A DNA stretch of 64,000 nucleotides from Sphingomonas pokkalii. GTDB lineage: Bacteria > Pseudomonadota > Alphaproteobacteria > Sphingomonadales > Sphingomonadaceae. Made by a program: the position numbers and the translations under genes. Under the pieces are notes generated by a model. It was not told where the DNA came from. It saw only the letters and a list, made by a program, of their open reading frames with translations, and did not search any database. The stretch is from the NCBI RefSeq assembly GCF_003096275.1, contig NZ_QENQ01000001.1, positions 667,478 through 731,477 of the forward strand. Direction: 5' to 3'. Positions 26,002 through 36,434 of the stretch are shown here, piece after piece. The stretch's first letter is position 1. Every line of letters begins with the position of its first letter.

Positions 26002-26029
26002 TTGTCATTAACGCCCCCATGCCTATCTT
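26002..26029 (+). promoter_or_regulatory. Candidate promoter for ftsH
   Basis: TTGTCA (26002-26007), a 16-base spacer and TATCTT (26024-26029), 27 bases before the ftsH ATG. It lies in the short gap after tilS, so ftsH can be transcribed independently of tilS. Motif match only. Confidence 0.4.
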
Positions 26030-26056
26030 AGAGGCTGGAAAGGTACTGGGTACACG

Positions 26057-28018
<1,962 letters not shown>

Positions 28019-28052
28019 GCCCGGATTGCCGGCGATTGCCCGGTTGGTCTAG

Positions 28053-28088
28053 AAACTGCTCCCGGATACACCATCCGGGAGCAGTTTT
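28053..28088 (+). terminator. Strong hairpin terminator after ftsH, containing the next gene's Shine-Dalgarno
   Basis: A perfect 15-base stem, AAACTGCTCCCGGAT (28053-28067) with ATCCGGGAGCAGTTT (28073-28087), a five-base loop ACACC, and T at the end. The descending arm contains GGGAG (28077-28081), the only Shine-Dalgarno for the gene starting at 28092. When folded, the hairpin should both end ftsH transcription and hide that site from read-through messages. Confidence 0.8.
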
Positions 28089-28091
28089 CGT

Positions 28092-28463
28092 ATGCGCAAG
28101 GCGATGATGGCGGTTGCGGTGGGGCTCGGGTTGGTTGCCGCGCCGGCAAATGCGATGACGGTCGCCGACTTTCTCGCCAAGGTGACGGCGCTCAAGGCCA
28201 AGGGGCCGATGGCGATGCTTTCGGCGGATATCGGATTGCTGAAGCAGGAAATCGATACTGCCTCTGCCGCGTATCGCGCCGATCTTGCCGCTGCGGCCGC
28301 CGCTGGTAAGCGCCCGCGCAGCTGCCCGCCGCCCAAGGGGCAGGTGAAGATGGGCAGCGACGAACTGATCGCCGAGTTCGAGAGGATTCCGCCTGCCAAG
28401 CGCAATGTGAGCGTCAGCGCAGCTTTTGCGGCGATGATGCACCGCCGCTATCCCTGCCGGTAG
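28092..28463 (+). CDS. Small secreted protein of unknown function, Rap1a/Tai-like ending
   Basis: A 123-residue protein with a cleavable signal peptide (residues 1-21, ending PANA). The mature region is helical and charged (TVADFLAKVTALKAKGPMAM, LLKQEIDTASAAYRADLA), with two cysteines, one in SCPPPKGQ and one at the C-terminal RYPCR. The pattern of a helical secreted domain ending AFAAMMHRRYPC resembles the Rap1a/Tai immunity-like fold, but the resemblance is weak. The ATG follows a GGGAG that is inside the ftsH terminator stem, so expression may be limited. The next gene is convergent, with stops three bases apart. Function is not known. Confidence 0.65.
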   Translation: MRKAMMAVAVGLGLVAAPANAMTVADFLAKVTALKAKGPMAMLSADIGLLKQEIDTASAAYRADLAAAAAAGKRPRSCPPPKGQVKMGSDELIAEFERIPPAKRNVSVSAAFAAMMHRRYPCR

Positions 28464-28466
28464 CGT

Positions 28467-29528
28467 TCAGCCCATGATTCCGAGCAGCGCCAGGATCGTG
28501 AGGAACAGCATCGCGATGATGGTGATGAACCACAGCAATATGACCGTGCGCAGCATCGCCGAGCCCCAGCGCAGGCCATAGGCCTGCTTCAGCTGTCGGC
28601 AGAGATGTACCGGCGGCAGCACCAATGCGGCAAAGACCAGCGCGTCACTGGGCACATGGAGGGCGTTCAGCAGCGTGATGACGATGAACAGCAGCGACAT
28701 CGCTGCGATCGAATAGGTCACGAACACCGCATGGTCGTACAGCTTATACTGTCGTTTCCAGAAGAACAGCAGCCACACGAACGGCAGCGACAGCGGTATC
28801 AGCAACCACGAGAATTTGTAGATGCTCGATTGCAGCTTGTAGAGCATCAGGGCCGGGTTCTTCTGCCACTTCTCGATACCGTGATCGAGCGTGTGCCATC
28901 CGGTATGCGCGGTGAACATCTCTTCCCGGTCCGCCCCTTGCGGGATTCGCTCGGCCGCCGCCTTCAGCCCGGCGATCTCGCCGTTCAACTTGGCGATATC
29001 GTCTTGCAGTTCCGCGCGATCGGAATCGTTCGCCGCCAGCTTGGCCAGTTTGGCGACTTTGTCGTCGCGGCGATCCTCCTGCTTCTTGATCGCCTGCTGG
29101 ACCGCGGCCGCCGGCTTCACCGTCGCGCTGTCCAGTTCGGTCGGCGTCGAGATACCGAGGATCTGGAAGATCGCGAACATGGTGAAAATGGAAAACAGGA
29201 ACATCGCCATCGGCGAGACGAAGCGCGCGCGCTCTCCGGCGACGTAGCGGCGGGTCAGGTCGCCCGGCCGCCAGGCGAGCAGCGGCAGGGTGCGCCACAT
29301 CTTGCCCTCGAAATGCGCGACACCGTGCAGCAGTTCATGGCCGATCGCGCCCAGCGAGCGGTGGACATGCCCCGATTGCCCGCATTCATGGCAATGCGGG
29401 CCGATCAGCGCCGTGCCGCAATTCAGGCAGATCGTGCCATGCCCATGGTCCTCACCGGCATGCGGCTCCACCGCACGGCCGAGCAGGCCTCCCATCACCA
29501 GTTCGCCGGCTGCGTCGAATTCCCCCAT
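28467..29528 (-). CDS. DUF3667 domain membrane protein with zinc ribbon
   Basis: A 353-residue membrane protein. A zinc-ribbon near the N-terminus ([18 protein letters not shown], about residues 34-51) is followed by the DUF3667 region [20 protein letters not shown], then one hydrophobic helix ([20 protein letters not shown]), a long charged coiled-coil insert with Lys/Asp/Glu repeats, and four more hydrophobic helices. The family is widespread in Bacteroidota and sphingomonads and has no assigned function. The ATG at 29526-29528 was chosen because it leaves a short soluble N-terminus before the ribbon; the frame stays open far upstream against proA, but that part is antisense shadow. It is divergent from proA with 48 bases between starts. 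Confidence 0.78.
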   Translation of the reverse strand: MGEFDAAGELVMGGLLGRAVEPHAGEDHGHGTICLNCGTALIGPHCHECGQSGHVHRSLGAIGHELLHGVAHFEGKMWRTLPLLAWRPGDLTRRYVAGERARFVSPMAMFLFSIFTMFAIFQILGISTPTELDSATVKPAAAVQQAIKKQEDRRDDKVAKLAKLAANDSDRAELQDDIAKLNGEIAGLKAAAERIPQGADREEMFTAHTGWHTLDHGIEKWQKNPALMLYKLQSSIYKFSWLLIPLSLPFVWLLFFWKRQYKLYDHAVFVTYSIAAMSLLFIVITLLNALHVPSDALVFAALVLPPVHLCRQLKQAYGLRWGSAMLRTVILLWFITIIAMLFLTILALLGIMG

Positions 29529-29576
29529 GGGCCCAAAGGCTACCAGCTTCGCGCGCTTCGTGCTAGCGACCGCAGC

Positions 29577-30845
29577 ATGGCTGATATCGATACGCCCGAC
29601 ACCCGGATGCTGATCGCCGACATGGGCCGCCGCGCCCGTGCCGCCGCCACCGTGCTGGCGGCGATGCCAAGCCCGGCCAAGGCGACCGCCCTTTGCGCCG
29701 CCGCTGCAGCGATCCGCACGGCGCAAGGCGCGATCCTCGCCGCCAATGCCGAGGACATGGCTGCGGGCAAGGCGAACGGCCTGTCCGACGCGATGCTCGA
29801 CCGGTTGCTGCTCGATGCCAAGCGGATCGAGGATATGGCGGCCGGCATCGAAGCGGTCGCGGGCCTCGAAGACCCGGTGGGCAGCGCGATCGACGAGCGG
29901 ACGCGGCCCAACGGCCTGGTGCTCAAGCGGGTGCGCGTGCCGATCGGGGTGATCGGGATCATCTACGAGAGCCGTCCCAACGTTACCGCCGATGCAGGCG
30001 CGCTGTGCCTGATGTCCGGCAACGCCGCGATCCTGCGCGGCGGGTCGGAGGCGATCCGATGCAACCGCGCGATCCATGCGGCACTGGTGCAGGGTCTCAC
30101 CCAGGCCGGCCTGCCCGCCGATGCGATCCAATTGGTGCCGATCACCGATCGCGCCGCGGTGGGCGCGATGCTTACCGCCGAAGGGCTGATCGACATGGTC
30201 GTGCCGCGCGGCGGCAAGGGCCTGGTCGCGCGGGTCCAGGCCGAGGCGCGGGTACCGGTGCTCGCGCATCTGGACGGCATCAACCACACTTATGTCGACC
30301 GCGCCGCCGATCCAACGATGGCGGTGAAGCTTGCGGTCAACGCCAAGATGCGCCGCACCGGCATCTGCGGCTCGACCGAGACGCTGCTGATCGACCGCGC
30401 CTTCGGCGACCCCAAGCCCATCCTCGCCGCGTTGGCCGACGCCGGCTGCGAACTGCGCGGCGATGCTGACGTGCAGGCGCTCGACATGCGCGTGCGGCCG
30501 GCGACCGACGCGGATTGGGACACCGAGTATCTCGACGCGATCCTCTCGGTGAAGCTCGTCGACGGCGTGGACGCCGCGATGGCGCATATCGCCGCGCACA
30601 GCTCGCACCATACCGACGCGATCCTCACCGAGGAAGCGGACACGGCCGCGCGCTTCCTCAACGGCGTCGACAGTGCGATCGTGATGTGGAACGCCTCGAC
30701 CCAGTTCGCCGATGGCGGCGAGTTCGGGCTGGGCGCCGAGATCGGCATTTCCACCGGTCGCCTCCATGCGCGCGGGCCGGTGGCGCTGGAGGGGCTCACG
30801 ACGTACAAGTGGCTTGTGCTCGGCACCGGCCAGGCGCGGCCTTGA
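29577..30845 (+). CDS. proA: Glutamate-5-semialdehyde dehydrogenase (gamma-glutamyl phosphate reductase)
   Basis: A 422-residue aldehyde-dehydrogenase-superfamily enzyme reducing glutamyl-5-phosphate to glutamate semialdehyde in proline synthesis. The catalytic Cys264 lies in [16 protein letters not shown]. Other family blocks are [46 protein letters not shown] and [14 protein letters not shown]. Length fits ProA (about 415-425). The start is the ATG of [11 protein letters not shown]. It precedes nadD with only 16 bases between, the first of a long same-strand series to coq7. proB, the kinase partner, is not adjacent. Confidence 0.96.
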   Translation: MADIDTPDTRMLIADMGRRARAAATVLAAMPSPAKATALCAAAAAIRTAQGAILAANAEDMAAGKANGLSDAMLDRLLLDAKRIEDMAAGIEAVAGLEDPVGSAIDERTRPNGLVLKRVRVPIGVIGIIYESRPNVTADAGALCLMSGNAAILRGGSEAIRCNRAIHAALVQGLTQAGLPADAIQLVPITDRAAVGAMLTAEGLIDMVVPRGGKGLVARVQAEARVPVLAHLDGINHTYVDRAADPTMAVKLAVNAKMRRTGICGSTETLLIDRAFGDPKPILAALADAGCELRGDADVQALDMRVRPATDADWDTEYLDAILSVKLVDGVDAAMAHIAAHSSHHTDAILTEEADTAARFLNGVDSAIVMWNASTQFADGGEFGLGAEIGISTGRLHARGPVALEGLTTYKWLVLGTGQARP

Positions 30846-30861
30846 GCGTTTCTCCAAACCT

Positions 30862-31521
30862 TTGAAACGCATCGGACTTCTCGGGGGCTCGTTCAATCCG
30901 GCGCATCGCGGGCATCGGCGGCTGTCGCTCCATGCCCTGCGCGCGCTCGATCTCGATGAAGTGTGGTGGATGGTCTCGCCCGGCAATCCGCTCAAGGACA
31001 AGGCCGGCATGGCGCCGTTCCAGGCGCGCATGGCGTCGGCACGGGCGATGGCGCGGCATGCGCCGATCCGGCCGACCGCCATCGAGAAGAAACTGAAGAC
31101 CCGCTATACCGCCGATACGCTCACCAGGCTGCCCCGGCTCTATCCGAATCACCGCTTCATCTGGCTGATGGGGGCGGACAATCTGGCGCAGTTCCATCGC
31201 TGGGAACGGTGGCGGCACATCGCCCGTCAGGTTCCGATTGCGGTTATCGCGCGTCCGGGCTATGATCGCGGTGCCCATGCAAGTCCTGCAATGGGTTGGC
31301 TGCGGCGCGCTGTGCGGCCCGCAGGTCAGGCGAAACATTGGACGCGATGGAGATTGCCGGCACTTGTGCTGTTGCGCTTCCGCCCCGATCCGACGTCGGC
31401 AACGCGCCTTCGGGCTGCCGATCCTGCCTGGCACCGGCGATTCCTCGGCACTTCTCCACGCATGGAAGAGGAAGCGCCGACGCCGTCTCCACTCACATCG
31501 CACAGAACGTCGCTAGACTAG
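30862..31521 (+). CDS. nadD: Nicotinate-nucleotide adenylyltransferase (TTG start)
   Basis: A 219-residue enzyme that adenylates nicotinate mononucleotide to deamido-NAD. The nucleotide-binding motif GGSFNPAHRGHRRLS is near the start, followed by WWMVSPGNPLKD and FIWLMGADNLAQFHRWERW, all family hallmarks. No ATG lies between the proA stop and the first beta strand, so translation must begin at TTG (30862-30864) giving KRIGLLGGSFNP. The C-terminal part (about 145 onwards) is Arg-rich, and the STSIR-type adenylate motif is degenerate (DPTSATRLRAAD). The stop overlaps the Shine-Dalgarno of rsfS. Low start-codon strength suggests modest expression or coupling to proA. Confidence 0.92.
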   Translation: MKRIGLLGGSFNPAHRGHRRLSLHALRALDLDEVWWMVSPGNPLKDKAGMAPFQARMASARAMARHAPIRPTAIEKKLKTRYTADTLTRLPRLYPNHRFIWLMGADNLAQFHRWERWRHIARQVPIAVIARPGYDRGAHASPAMGWLRRAVRPAGQAKHWTRWRLPALVLLRFRPDPTSATRLRAADPAWHRRFLGTSPRMEEEAPTPSPLTSHRTSLD

Positions 31522-31529
31522 GAGCAACC

Positions 31530-31901
31530 TTGGCCACATCCCCCAATATGCAGCGTTCGAACGACGCCGACAGCGTCGAAGCGCTGCATAGGCTCGTGCT
31601 CACTTCGCTGGAAGACGATCAGGCGGTGGAAACCGTCTCGATCCCGCTCGCCGGCAAGAGCAGCATTGCCGATTACATGGTGATCGCATCGGGTCGCTCG
31701 ACCCGGCAGGTCGCCTCGATGGCGATGAAGCTGGCAGAGAAGCTGAAGGCAGAGCAGGGCCGCACGCCGCGTGTCGAAGGCCTTCCGGCCGCCGACTGGG
31801 TGTTGATCGATGCGGGCGACGTGATCGTCCACCTGTTCCGCCCGGAAGTGCGCAGCTTCTACAATCTCGAGCGGATGTGGTCGTTCGAGGGCCAGGCCTG
31901 A
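31530..31901 (+). CDS. rsfS: Ribosome silencing factor RsfS (TTG start)
   Basis: A 123-residue member of the RsfS/YbeB family, which binds ribosomal protein L14 and blocks subunit joining under starvation. Conserved segments are SSIADYMVIASGRSTRQVAS, EGLPAADWVLIDAGDVIVHL and FRPEVRSFYNLERMWS. Two starts are possible: TTG at 31530 has AGGAG at 31520-31524, five bases away, whereas the ATG at 31548 has no ribosome-binding site, so TTG was chosen. It sits between nadD and rlmH, the usual order in proteobacteria. Confidence 0.94.
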   Translation: MATSPNMQRSNDADSVEALHRLVLTSLEDDQAVETVSIPLAGKSSIADYMVIASGRSTRQVASMAMKLAEKLKAEQGRTPRVEGLPAADWVLIDAGDVIVHLFRPEVRSFYNLERMWSFEGQA

Positions 31902-31925
31902 TCTGAAACCGAAGGCGCGCGCGCC

Positions 31926-32348
31926 ATGTTGCTGCACATCGTCGCGCGCGGCCGGATCGGGCGCAGCCCCGAGGCCGAGCTGGTCGACCGCTATCTGAAG
32001 CGGGTGACCTGGCCGGTGCGCGTCACCGAATTGCCCGATACCGGGGGCAAGATGCCCATTCTGGCCCCCGGTACCCGCGTCGTCATGCTCGATGAACTCG
32101 GCGAGAACCTGCCTTCCAAAGCGCTGGCCACCCGGCTGGGCGCCTGGCGCGACGACGGGGTGCGCGAGACGCGGTTTCTGATCGGCGCGGCGGATGGTTT
32201 CGACGATGTCGATCGAAAGGCGGCGGACATGCTGCTTTCCTTCGGCAAGGCGACCTGGCCGCATATGATGGCCCGCGCGATGCTCGCCGAGCAATTGTGG
32301 CGGGCGGCGTCGATCCTTGCCAACCATCCCTATCACCGTGAAGGCTGA
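31926..32348 (+). CDS. rlmH: 23S rRNA (pseudouridine1915-N3)-methyltransferase RlmH
   Basis: A 140-residue SPOUT methyltransferase that methylates pseudouridine 1915 in helix 69 of 23S rRNA. The C-terminal trefoil-knot motifs FLIGAADGFDD and ADMLLSFGKATWPHMMARAM followed by LAEQLWRAASILANHPYHRE are nearly invariant in the family. Length is slightly shorter than E. coli RlmH (155). The start ATG follows rsfS by 24 bases; the stop precedes the EnvC-like gene by three bases. Part of the nadD-rsfS-rlmH ribosome/NAD cluster. Confidence 0.96.
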   Translation: MLLHIVARGRIGRSPEAELVDRYLKRVTWPVRVTELPDTGGKMPILAPGTRVVMLDELGENLPSKALATRLGAWRDDGVRETRFLIGAADGFDDVDRKAADMLLSFGKATWPHMMARAMLAEQLWRAASILANHPYHREG

Positions 32349-32351
32349 ACC

Positions 32352-33524
32352 ATGGGGCCGCGGCGCAGCCTGATCCTGGCGGCGGCGCTGGCTGCGATTG
32401 CCGCGGCGGGTGCGCTGGGCCAGCCGCGCCCGGATACCACCCAGGTCCGCGCGCGCGCGTTGCTCGATGCCGGCGAAGCGGCCCGCGCGGCGGAAGCGCG
32501 CGCGGTGGCATTCGACCGGGCGGCGGCAGCCGAACGCGATCAGGCTGCGCGTGCGCGCGCCGAACAGGATGCCGCGGCGGAGCGGGTAACGGCTGCCGAA
32601 GCGGCCCTCGCGGCTGCCCAGGCGCGGCTCGCCCTGCTCGATCACTTGCGCGAGCGGCAGCGCGCAGCGCTTGGCGAGCGCCAGCGCCCGGCGCTGGAAC
32701 TGGTGGCGGCGCTGCAGGCGATGGCCCGCCGCCCGGCGGTGCTTGCGCTCGCACAGCCGGGTTCGGCAGAAGATATGGTGCATGTCCGCGCCACGCTGGC
32801 GAGCCTGTTGCCGGCGATCGAGGCGCGGAGCGCTGGTGTGCGGGCCGATCTCGATCGATCGCGGAAGCTGCGCTCCGCCGCTGCCGCCGCTGCCGCCGAA
32901 TGCGCGGCCCGCACCGCCGGGCTGGAGCGAGCGCGGCTGGCGGCGGTGCAACTGGAGGCGTCCCACCGGTTGCGAGCGGCGGTGCTCGGCCGCAGCGCCT
33001 TGGCGGAAGCGGATCGCGCGCTGGCGTTGGGGGAGGCGGCGCGAGACCTGGCAGCGCATTTCCGGCGCACCGAAAGCGACGAACAGCTCCAGGCGCAATT
33101 GTTGGGGCTGTCCGGCCCGTTGCCGCGGCCCGATGCGGCGCCGGTACCGGCCCGGGCCCCGGCACCCTATCGCCTGCCGGTTGTCGGGCGGCTCGTCACC
33201 GGATTTGGCGAGCTTTCCTCGGCCGGGGTGCGGGCCCGGGGCCTGCGCTTCGCGGTTGCGCCGGGTGCGCAGGTCGTCGCGCCGTCCGCCGCCACCGTGG
33301 CCTATGCCGCGCCATTCCCCGGCTATGGCGGGGTCGTGATCCTGGATCACGGCAAGGGCTGGACGAGCCTGATCGCCGGGCTCGCCACCTTGGAGGTCCG
33401 GGCGGGTATGCGCGTGGCGCAGGGGGCGCGGATCGGCAGCGCCGGGCGAGGCGATGCGCCGGCGATCACGGTCGAGCTGCGCCGGCGGGGCGAGCCGCTG
33501 GACCTGACCCAATTGCTCGACTGA
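32352..33524 (+). CDS. EnvC-like murein hydrolase activator with degenerate LytM domain
   Basis: A 390-residue periplasmic protein. After a signal peptide (residues 1-23) comes a long Ala/Arg/Glu-rich coiled coil (about 28-245), a Pro linker, and a C-terminal LytM/M23 fold (about 275-390): VVGRLVTGFGELSSAGVRA, APSAATVAYAAPFPGYGGVV and ILDHGKGWTSLIAGLATLEV. The zinc ligands of active M23 peptidases are missing: the usual HxGID is ARGLRFA and the HLHFE is AITVELR. That is the pattern of EnvC, which lacks catalysis and activates amidases at the division site. It lies between rlmH and ctpA, a common alphaproteobacterial order. Confidence 0.88.
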   Translation: MGPRRSLILAAALAAIAAAGALGQPRPDTTQVRARALLDAGEAARAAEARAVAFDRAAAAERDQAARARAEQDAAAERVTAAEAALAAAQARLALLDHLRERQRAALGERQRPALELVAALQAMARRPAVLALAQPGSAEDMVHVRATLASLLPAIEARSAGVRADLDRSRKLRSAAAAAAAECAARTAGLERARLAAVQLEASHRLRAAVLGRSALAEADRALALGEAARDLAAHFRRTESDEQLQAQLLGLSGPLPRPDAAPVPARAPAPYRLPVVGRLVTGFGELSSAGVRARGLRFAVAPGAQVVAPSAATVAYAAPFPGYGGVVILDHGKGWTSLIAGLATLEVRAGMRVAQGARIGSAGRGDAPAITVELRRRGEPLDLTQLLD

Positions 33525-33589
33525 CAGGCCGTGCAAAAGCCGTTATCGTCTCCTAGATCAGGCGGGTCGCCTTACCGGAAAGTCTCTTG

Positions 33590-34918
33590 ATGCTGCGTTC
33601 GTTTCTACAGGTTACCGCCGCCGTCGGCGCGCTTGCGATCATTCCCATAACATCCGGCGCCATGGCGGGAGTCGACACCAGCAGCTACCGTGAGCTCGAT
33701 ACCTTCATGGAAGTCTATAACACCGTGAAGGCGAATTACGTCGACAAGGTGGATGACAAGACGCTGGTGAAGGGCGCGATCGAAGGCATGTTGGCGGCGC
33801 TCGATCCGCACAGCAGCTATGCCGATGGGCTCGACTTCGATAATCTGAAGATCCAGACCGAGGGCAATTACGGCGGCCTTGGCCTCACCGTCACGCAACA
33901 GGACGGCGCGGTGAAGGTGATCGCGCCGACCGAGGACGGGCCGGCGGCGCGCGCGGGCATCAAGTCGGGCGATTTCATCACCCATCTCGACGGCAAGTTC
34001 ATCGTCGGTGGCAGCCTGGACGAGGCGATCACCCAGATGCGCGGGAAGCCGGGGACCAAGATCGCGTTGACGGTGGTGCGCCCCGGCACCGACAAGCCGC
34101 TGCAATTCACCCTGACCCGCGAGATAATCACCCAGAAGCCGGTGAAGTGGGAGGTGAAGAACGGCATCGGCATCATCAACATCAACACCTTCACCGCGCG
34201 TACCGGCGGCGATACGGCGCTGGCGATCCAGGAGATCGACAAGAAGCTCGGACACAAGCCGCTCGGCTATATCGTCGATCTTCGGGCGAACGGCGGCGGC
34301 CTGCTGACCGAAGCGATCGCCGTTTCCGATGTCTTCCTCAGCCATGGCGAGATCGTGTCGCAGCGCGGCCGCGAGAAGGGGGATATCGAACGCTATTACG
34401 CCGAAAGCGTGTTCCCGGGCGATCTCGCCAAGGGGCTGCCGGTGATCGTGCTGGTCGATTCGGGTACCGCCTCCGCATCGGAGATCGTCGCCGGCGCGTT
34501 GCAGGACCATCACCGGGCGCTGGTGATGGGCGTGCGCAGCTTCGGCAAGGGATCGGTGCAGACCATCCTGCCGATGGGCCAGCGCGCCGCGCTGCGCCTG
34601 ACCACCGCGCGCTACTACACGCCGTCCGGCCATTCGGTGCAGGAAGGCGGCATCAAGCCGGATATCCTGGTCCCGCAGCTTTCCGATCCCGATTACAAGT
34701 CGCGCCCGATCCTGCGCGAAGCCGATCTGCGGCGCCACCTGATCAACCAGCAGAAGGTGGATGACGGCGTGCTGGAAGAGGATACCACCACCGATCCCCG
34801 CTTTGCCGCCACCGCGGAAGAGCTGAAGAAGAAGGGCGTCGAGGATTTCCAGCTCGCTTATGCCCTGCAGACGATCGGGCGGTTGGCGCAGACCGGCGCT
34901 GCGGGGAAAGGCAAATGA
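33590..34918 (+). CDS. ctpA: Carboxy-terminal processing protease CtpA (S41)
   Basis: A 442-residue periplasmic serine protease. The signal peptide covers about residues 1-26, a PDZ domain spans about 85-165 (YGGLGLTVTQQDGAVKVIAP, AARAGIKSGDFITHLDG), and the S41 catalytic domain follows. The nucleophile is the serine in DSGTASASEIVAGAL and the general base lysine is in RSFGKGSVQT. CtpA-type enzymes trim C-termini and, with LytM-like partners, control peptidoglycan hydrolases; the upstream EnvC-like gene fits that context. ATG at 33590 was chosen (a TTG codon precedes it). The stop overlaps the dsbB ATG (ATGA). Confidence 0.95.
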   Translation: MLRSFLQVTAAVGALAIIPITSGAMAGVDTSSYRELDTFMEVYNTVKANYVDKVDDKTLVKGAIEGMLAALDPHSSYADGLDFDNLKIQTEGNYGGLGLTVTQQDGAVKVIAPTEDGPAARAGIKSGDFITHLDGKFIVGGSLDEAITQMRGKPGTKIALTVVRPGTDKPLQFTLTREIITQKPVKWEVKNGIGIININTFTARTGGDTALAIQEIDKKLGHKPLGYIVDLRANGGGLLTEAIAVSDVFLSHGEIVSQRGREKGDIERYYAESVFPGDLAKGLPVIVLVDSGTASASEIVAGALQDHHRALVMGVRSFGKGSVQTILPMGQRAALRLTTARYYTPSGHSVQEGGIKPDILVPQLSDPDYKSRPILREADLRRHLINQQKVDDGVLEEDTTTDPRFAATAEELKKKGVEDFQLAYALQTIGRLAQTGAAGKGK

Positions 34919-35409
34919 GCGTGATGCCGCGGACGACCCCGGCGCTTGCCCGCTGGATCGCGTTGCTGCTGCCCTTGGCGCTGCTGGGCGGGGCGATCGG
35001 ATCGCAGTTTCTGGGTGGTCTGGTGCCGTGCGAAATGTGCGTGTGGCAGCGCTGGCCGCATCTGGCTGCGATCGTGGTTGCGCTGCTTGCCTTTGCGGTG
35101 CGCGGGCGCAGCGCGGTGACGGCATTGGTGCTGCTCGCCGCGGTGCTGATCGCGATCAGCGGCGCGATCGGCGTCTATCATGCCGGCACCGAATATCATT
35201 GGTGGCAGGGCATCACTGCCTGCACGGCAGCGCCGACCCAGGGCTCGCCCATGGACATGCTGACAGAAGCGCTGCGCCGGCCGATCGTGCGCTGCGACGT
35301 GCCGCAATGGACGATGGCCGGCATCAGCCTGGCTGGCTTTAATGCCATCTTCTCGCTGGGCGGCGCGGCGCTTATCGCTCTGCTCGCAATCAGGAGGCCG
35401 GTACGATGA
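34915..35409 (+). CDS. dsbB: Disulfide bond formation protein B (DsbB family)
   Basis: A 164-residue inner-membrane quinone-linked thiol oxidase that reoxidises DsbA. Four hydrophobic helices are evident. The first periplasmic loop has the quinone-coupled pair CEMC (VPCEMCVWQRWPH), and the second has Cys in ITACTAAP and Cys in IVRCDVPQW, the expected second redox pair. It overlaps ctpA by four bases (ATGA) and coq7 by four bases (ATGA), so the three genes are translationally coupled. Coupling to a ubiquinone biosynthesis gene is suggestive because DsbB passes electrons to ubiquinone. Confidence 0.93.
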   Translation: MSVMPRTTPALARWIALLLPLALLGGAIGSQFLGGLVPCEMCVWQRWPHLAAIVVALLAFAVRGRSAVTALVLLAAVLIAISGAIGVYHAGTEYHWWQGITACTAAPTQGSPMDMLTEALRRPIVRCDVPQWTMAGISLAGFNAIFSLGGAALIALLAIRRPVR

Positions 35410-35939
35410 GCTGGAAACCGGGCGATCGGCGCGAAAGCCGCACGGCGATGGTGCGCGTCGACCAGGCGGGCGAATATGGCGCCACCCGCATCTATGCGGG
35501 GCAGCTGGCGGTGATGGGCGACCGTACCACGGCGGCGCGCACGATCAACGGCATGGCCAATCAGGAAGAGCATCACCGCGCCTTCTTCGACGCGATGATC
35601 GCGAAGCGCGGCGTGCGGCCGACGCTGCTCCAGCCCTTCTGGGATGTGGCCGGGTTCGGGCTGGGCGTGGTGACGGCGGCGATGGGGCCGCAGGCGGCGA
35701 TGGCGTGCACCGCCGCGATCGAGACGGAGATCGACCTGCATTACCAGCAGCAGCTGGAGCAGCTGGGCGACGAGGATCCGGAACTGCGCGACGCCGTCGC
35801 GCGCTTTCGCGACGAAGAAATCGAACATCGCGACACGGCGATCGCATCGGGTGCGGAGAATGTGCCGGCCTATCCGTTATTATCGGGGATGATCCGGGCC
35901 GGCTGTCGATTCGCCATCGCGGTTTCGAAGCGGATCTGA
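35406..35939 (+). CDS. coq7: Demethoxyubiquinone hydroxylase Coq7/CLK-1 family
   Basis: A 177-residue di-iron monooxygenase that hydroxylates 5-demethoxyubiquinone late in ubiquinone synthesis. The two EXXH-type ligand sets are visible: RVDQAGEYGATRIYAGQL with MANQEEHHRAFF, and AAIETEIDLHYQQQLEQL with FRDEEIEHRDTAIA. Length fits bacterial Coq7 (about 170-220). It starts inside the dsbB stop. The gene is replaced by ubiF in E. coli; presence of Coq7 is typical of alphaproteobacteria. Confidence 0.95.
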   Translation: MSWKPGDRRESRTAMVRVDQAGEYGATRIYAGQLAVMGDRTTAARTINGMANQEEHHRAFFDAMIAKRGVRPTLLQPFWDVAGFGLGVVTAAMGPQAAMACTAAIETEIDLHYQQQLEQLGDEDPELRDAVARFRDEEIEHRDTAIASGAENVPAYPLLSGMIRAGCRFAIAVSKRI

Positions 35940-35999
35940 AAGCAGGCGTTAAGGCGTCTGCGACGATAGTGGAACGGATTAGGGCAGAGGAGAAACAGG

Positions 36000-36410
36000 G
36001 TGCTCAAGACGATCGCTTTCATCACCGCGGCCGTAGCGGCCCCGCTGCTGCTGCCCGGTGCCGCCCAGGCGCAGAATGCCGTGCAGAACGGCGTGCTGAT
36101 CATCTATGGCAACGACAAATGCCCGACCAACAAGAACGGGGAGGAAATCGTCGTGTGCCAGCGGCTCGACGAGGGCGAGCGTTTCCGCATCCCCAAGACG
36201 ATCCGCGACACCACGCCGACCTCCCCGCAGAAAGGGGAAAGCTGGGCAGTGCGGTCTCAGGATGCATTGACCGCCGGCAATTTCGGCACCGGCAGCTGCT
36301 CGACCGTGGGTGCAGGCGGGGGCACGGGATGTTTCGTGCAGCGCGCCACGGCTGCGCGCGCCGAGCGCCGCGCCCAGAAGAAGGCCGAGACGGACCTGCC
36401 GTTGCCCTGA
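36000..36410 (+). CDS. Secreted protein of unknown function, sphingomonad-type
   Basis: A 136-residue protein with a signal peptide (residues 1-25, ending AAQAQ). The mature part contains NGVLIIYGNDKCPTNKNGEE, VVCQRLDEGERFRIP, then SCSTVGAGGGTGCF: four cysteines in two pairs that may form disulfides. I recall many sphingomonad secreted proteins with the VYGND-CP, ERYRIP and SCSxVGxGG-xGC pattern, but none with known function. The start is GTG (36000-36002) with AGGAG about 10 bases upstream, as no ATG precedes the signal peptide. A short palindrome, GATCCGGCCCCGGATC at 36421-36436, lies just after it and touches the end of the convergent gene. Confidence 0.75.
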   Translation: MLKTIAFITAAVAAPLLLPGAAQAQNAVQNGVLIIYGNDKCPTNKNGEEIVVCQRLDEGERFRIPKTIRDTTPTSPQKGESWAVRSQDALTAGNFGTGSCSTVGAGGGTGCFVQRATAARAERRAQKKAETDLPLP

Positions 36411-36434
36411 TCCGGCCCCCGATCCGGCCCCGGA

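Noticed and set aside
28467..31082. A frame joining the DUF3667 protein to sequence antisense to proA, as an 871-residue fusion
   Set aside because: The N-terminal ~518 residues are the antisense shadow of proA. The DUF3667 protein has a sensible ATG at 29526-29528.
32352..33524. Calling the LytM protein an active M23 peptidase
   Set aside because: The zinc-binding His and Asp residues are missing in both expected motifs.
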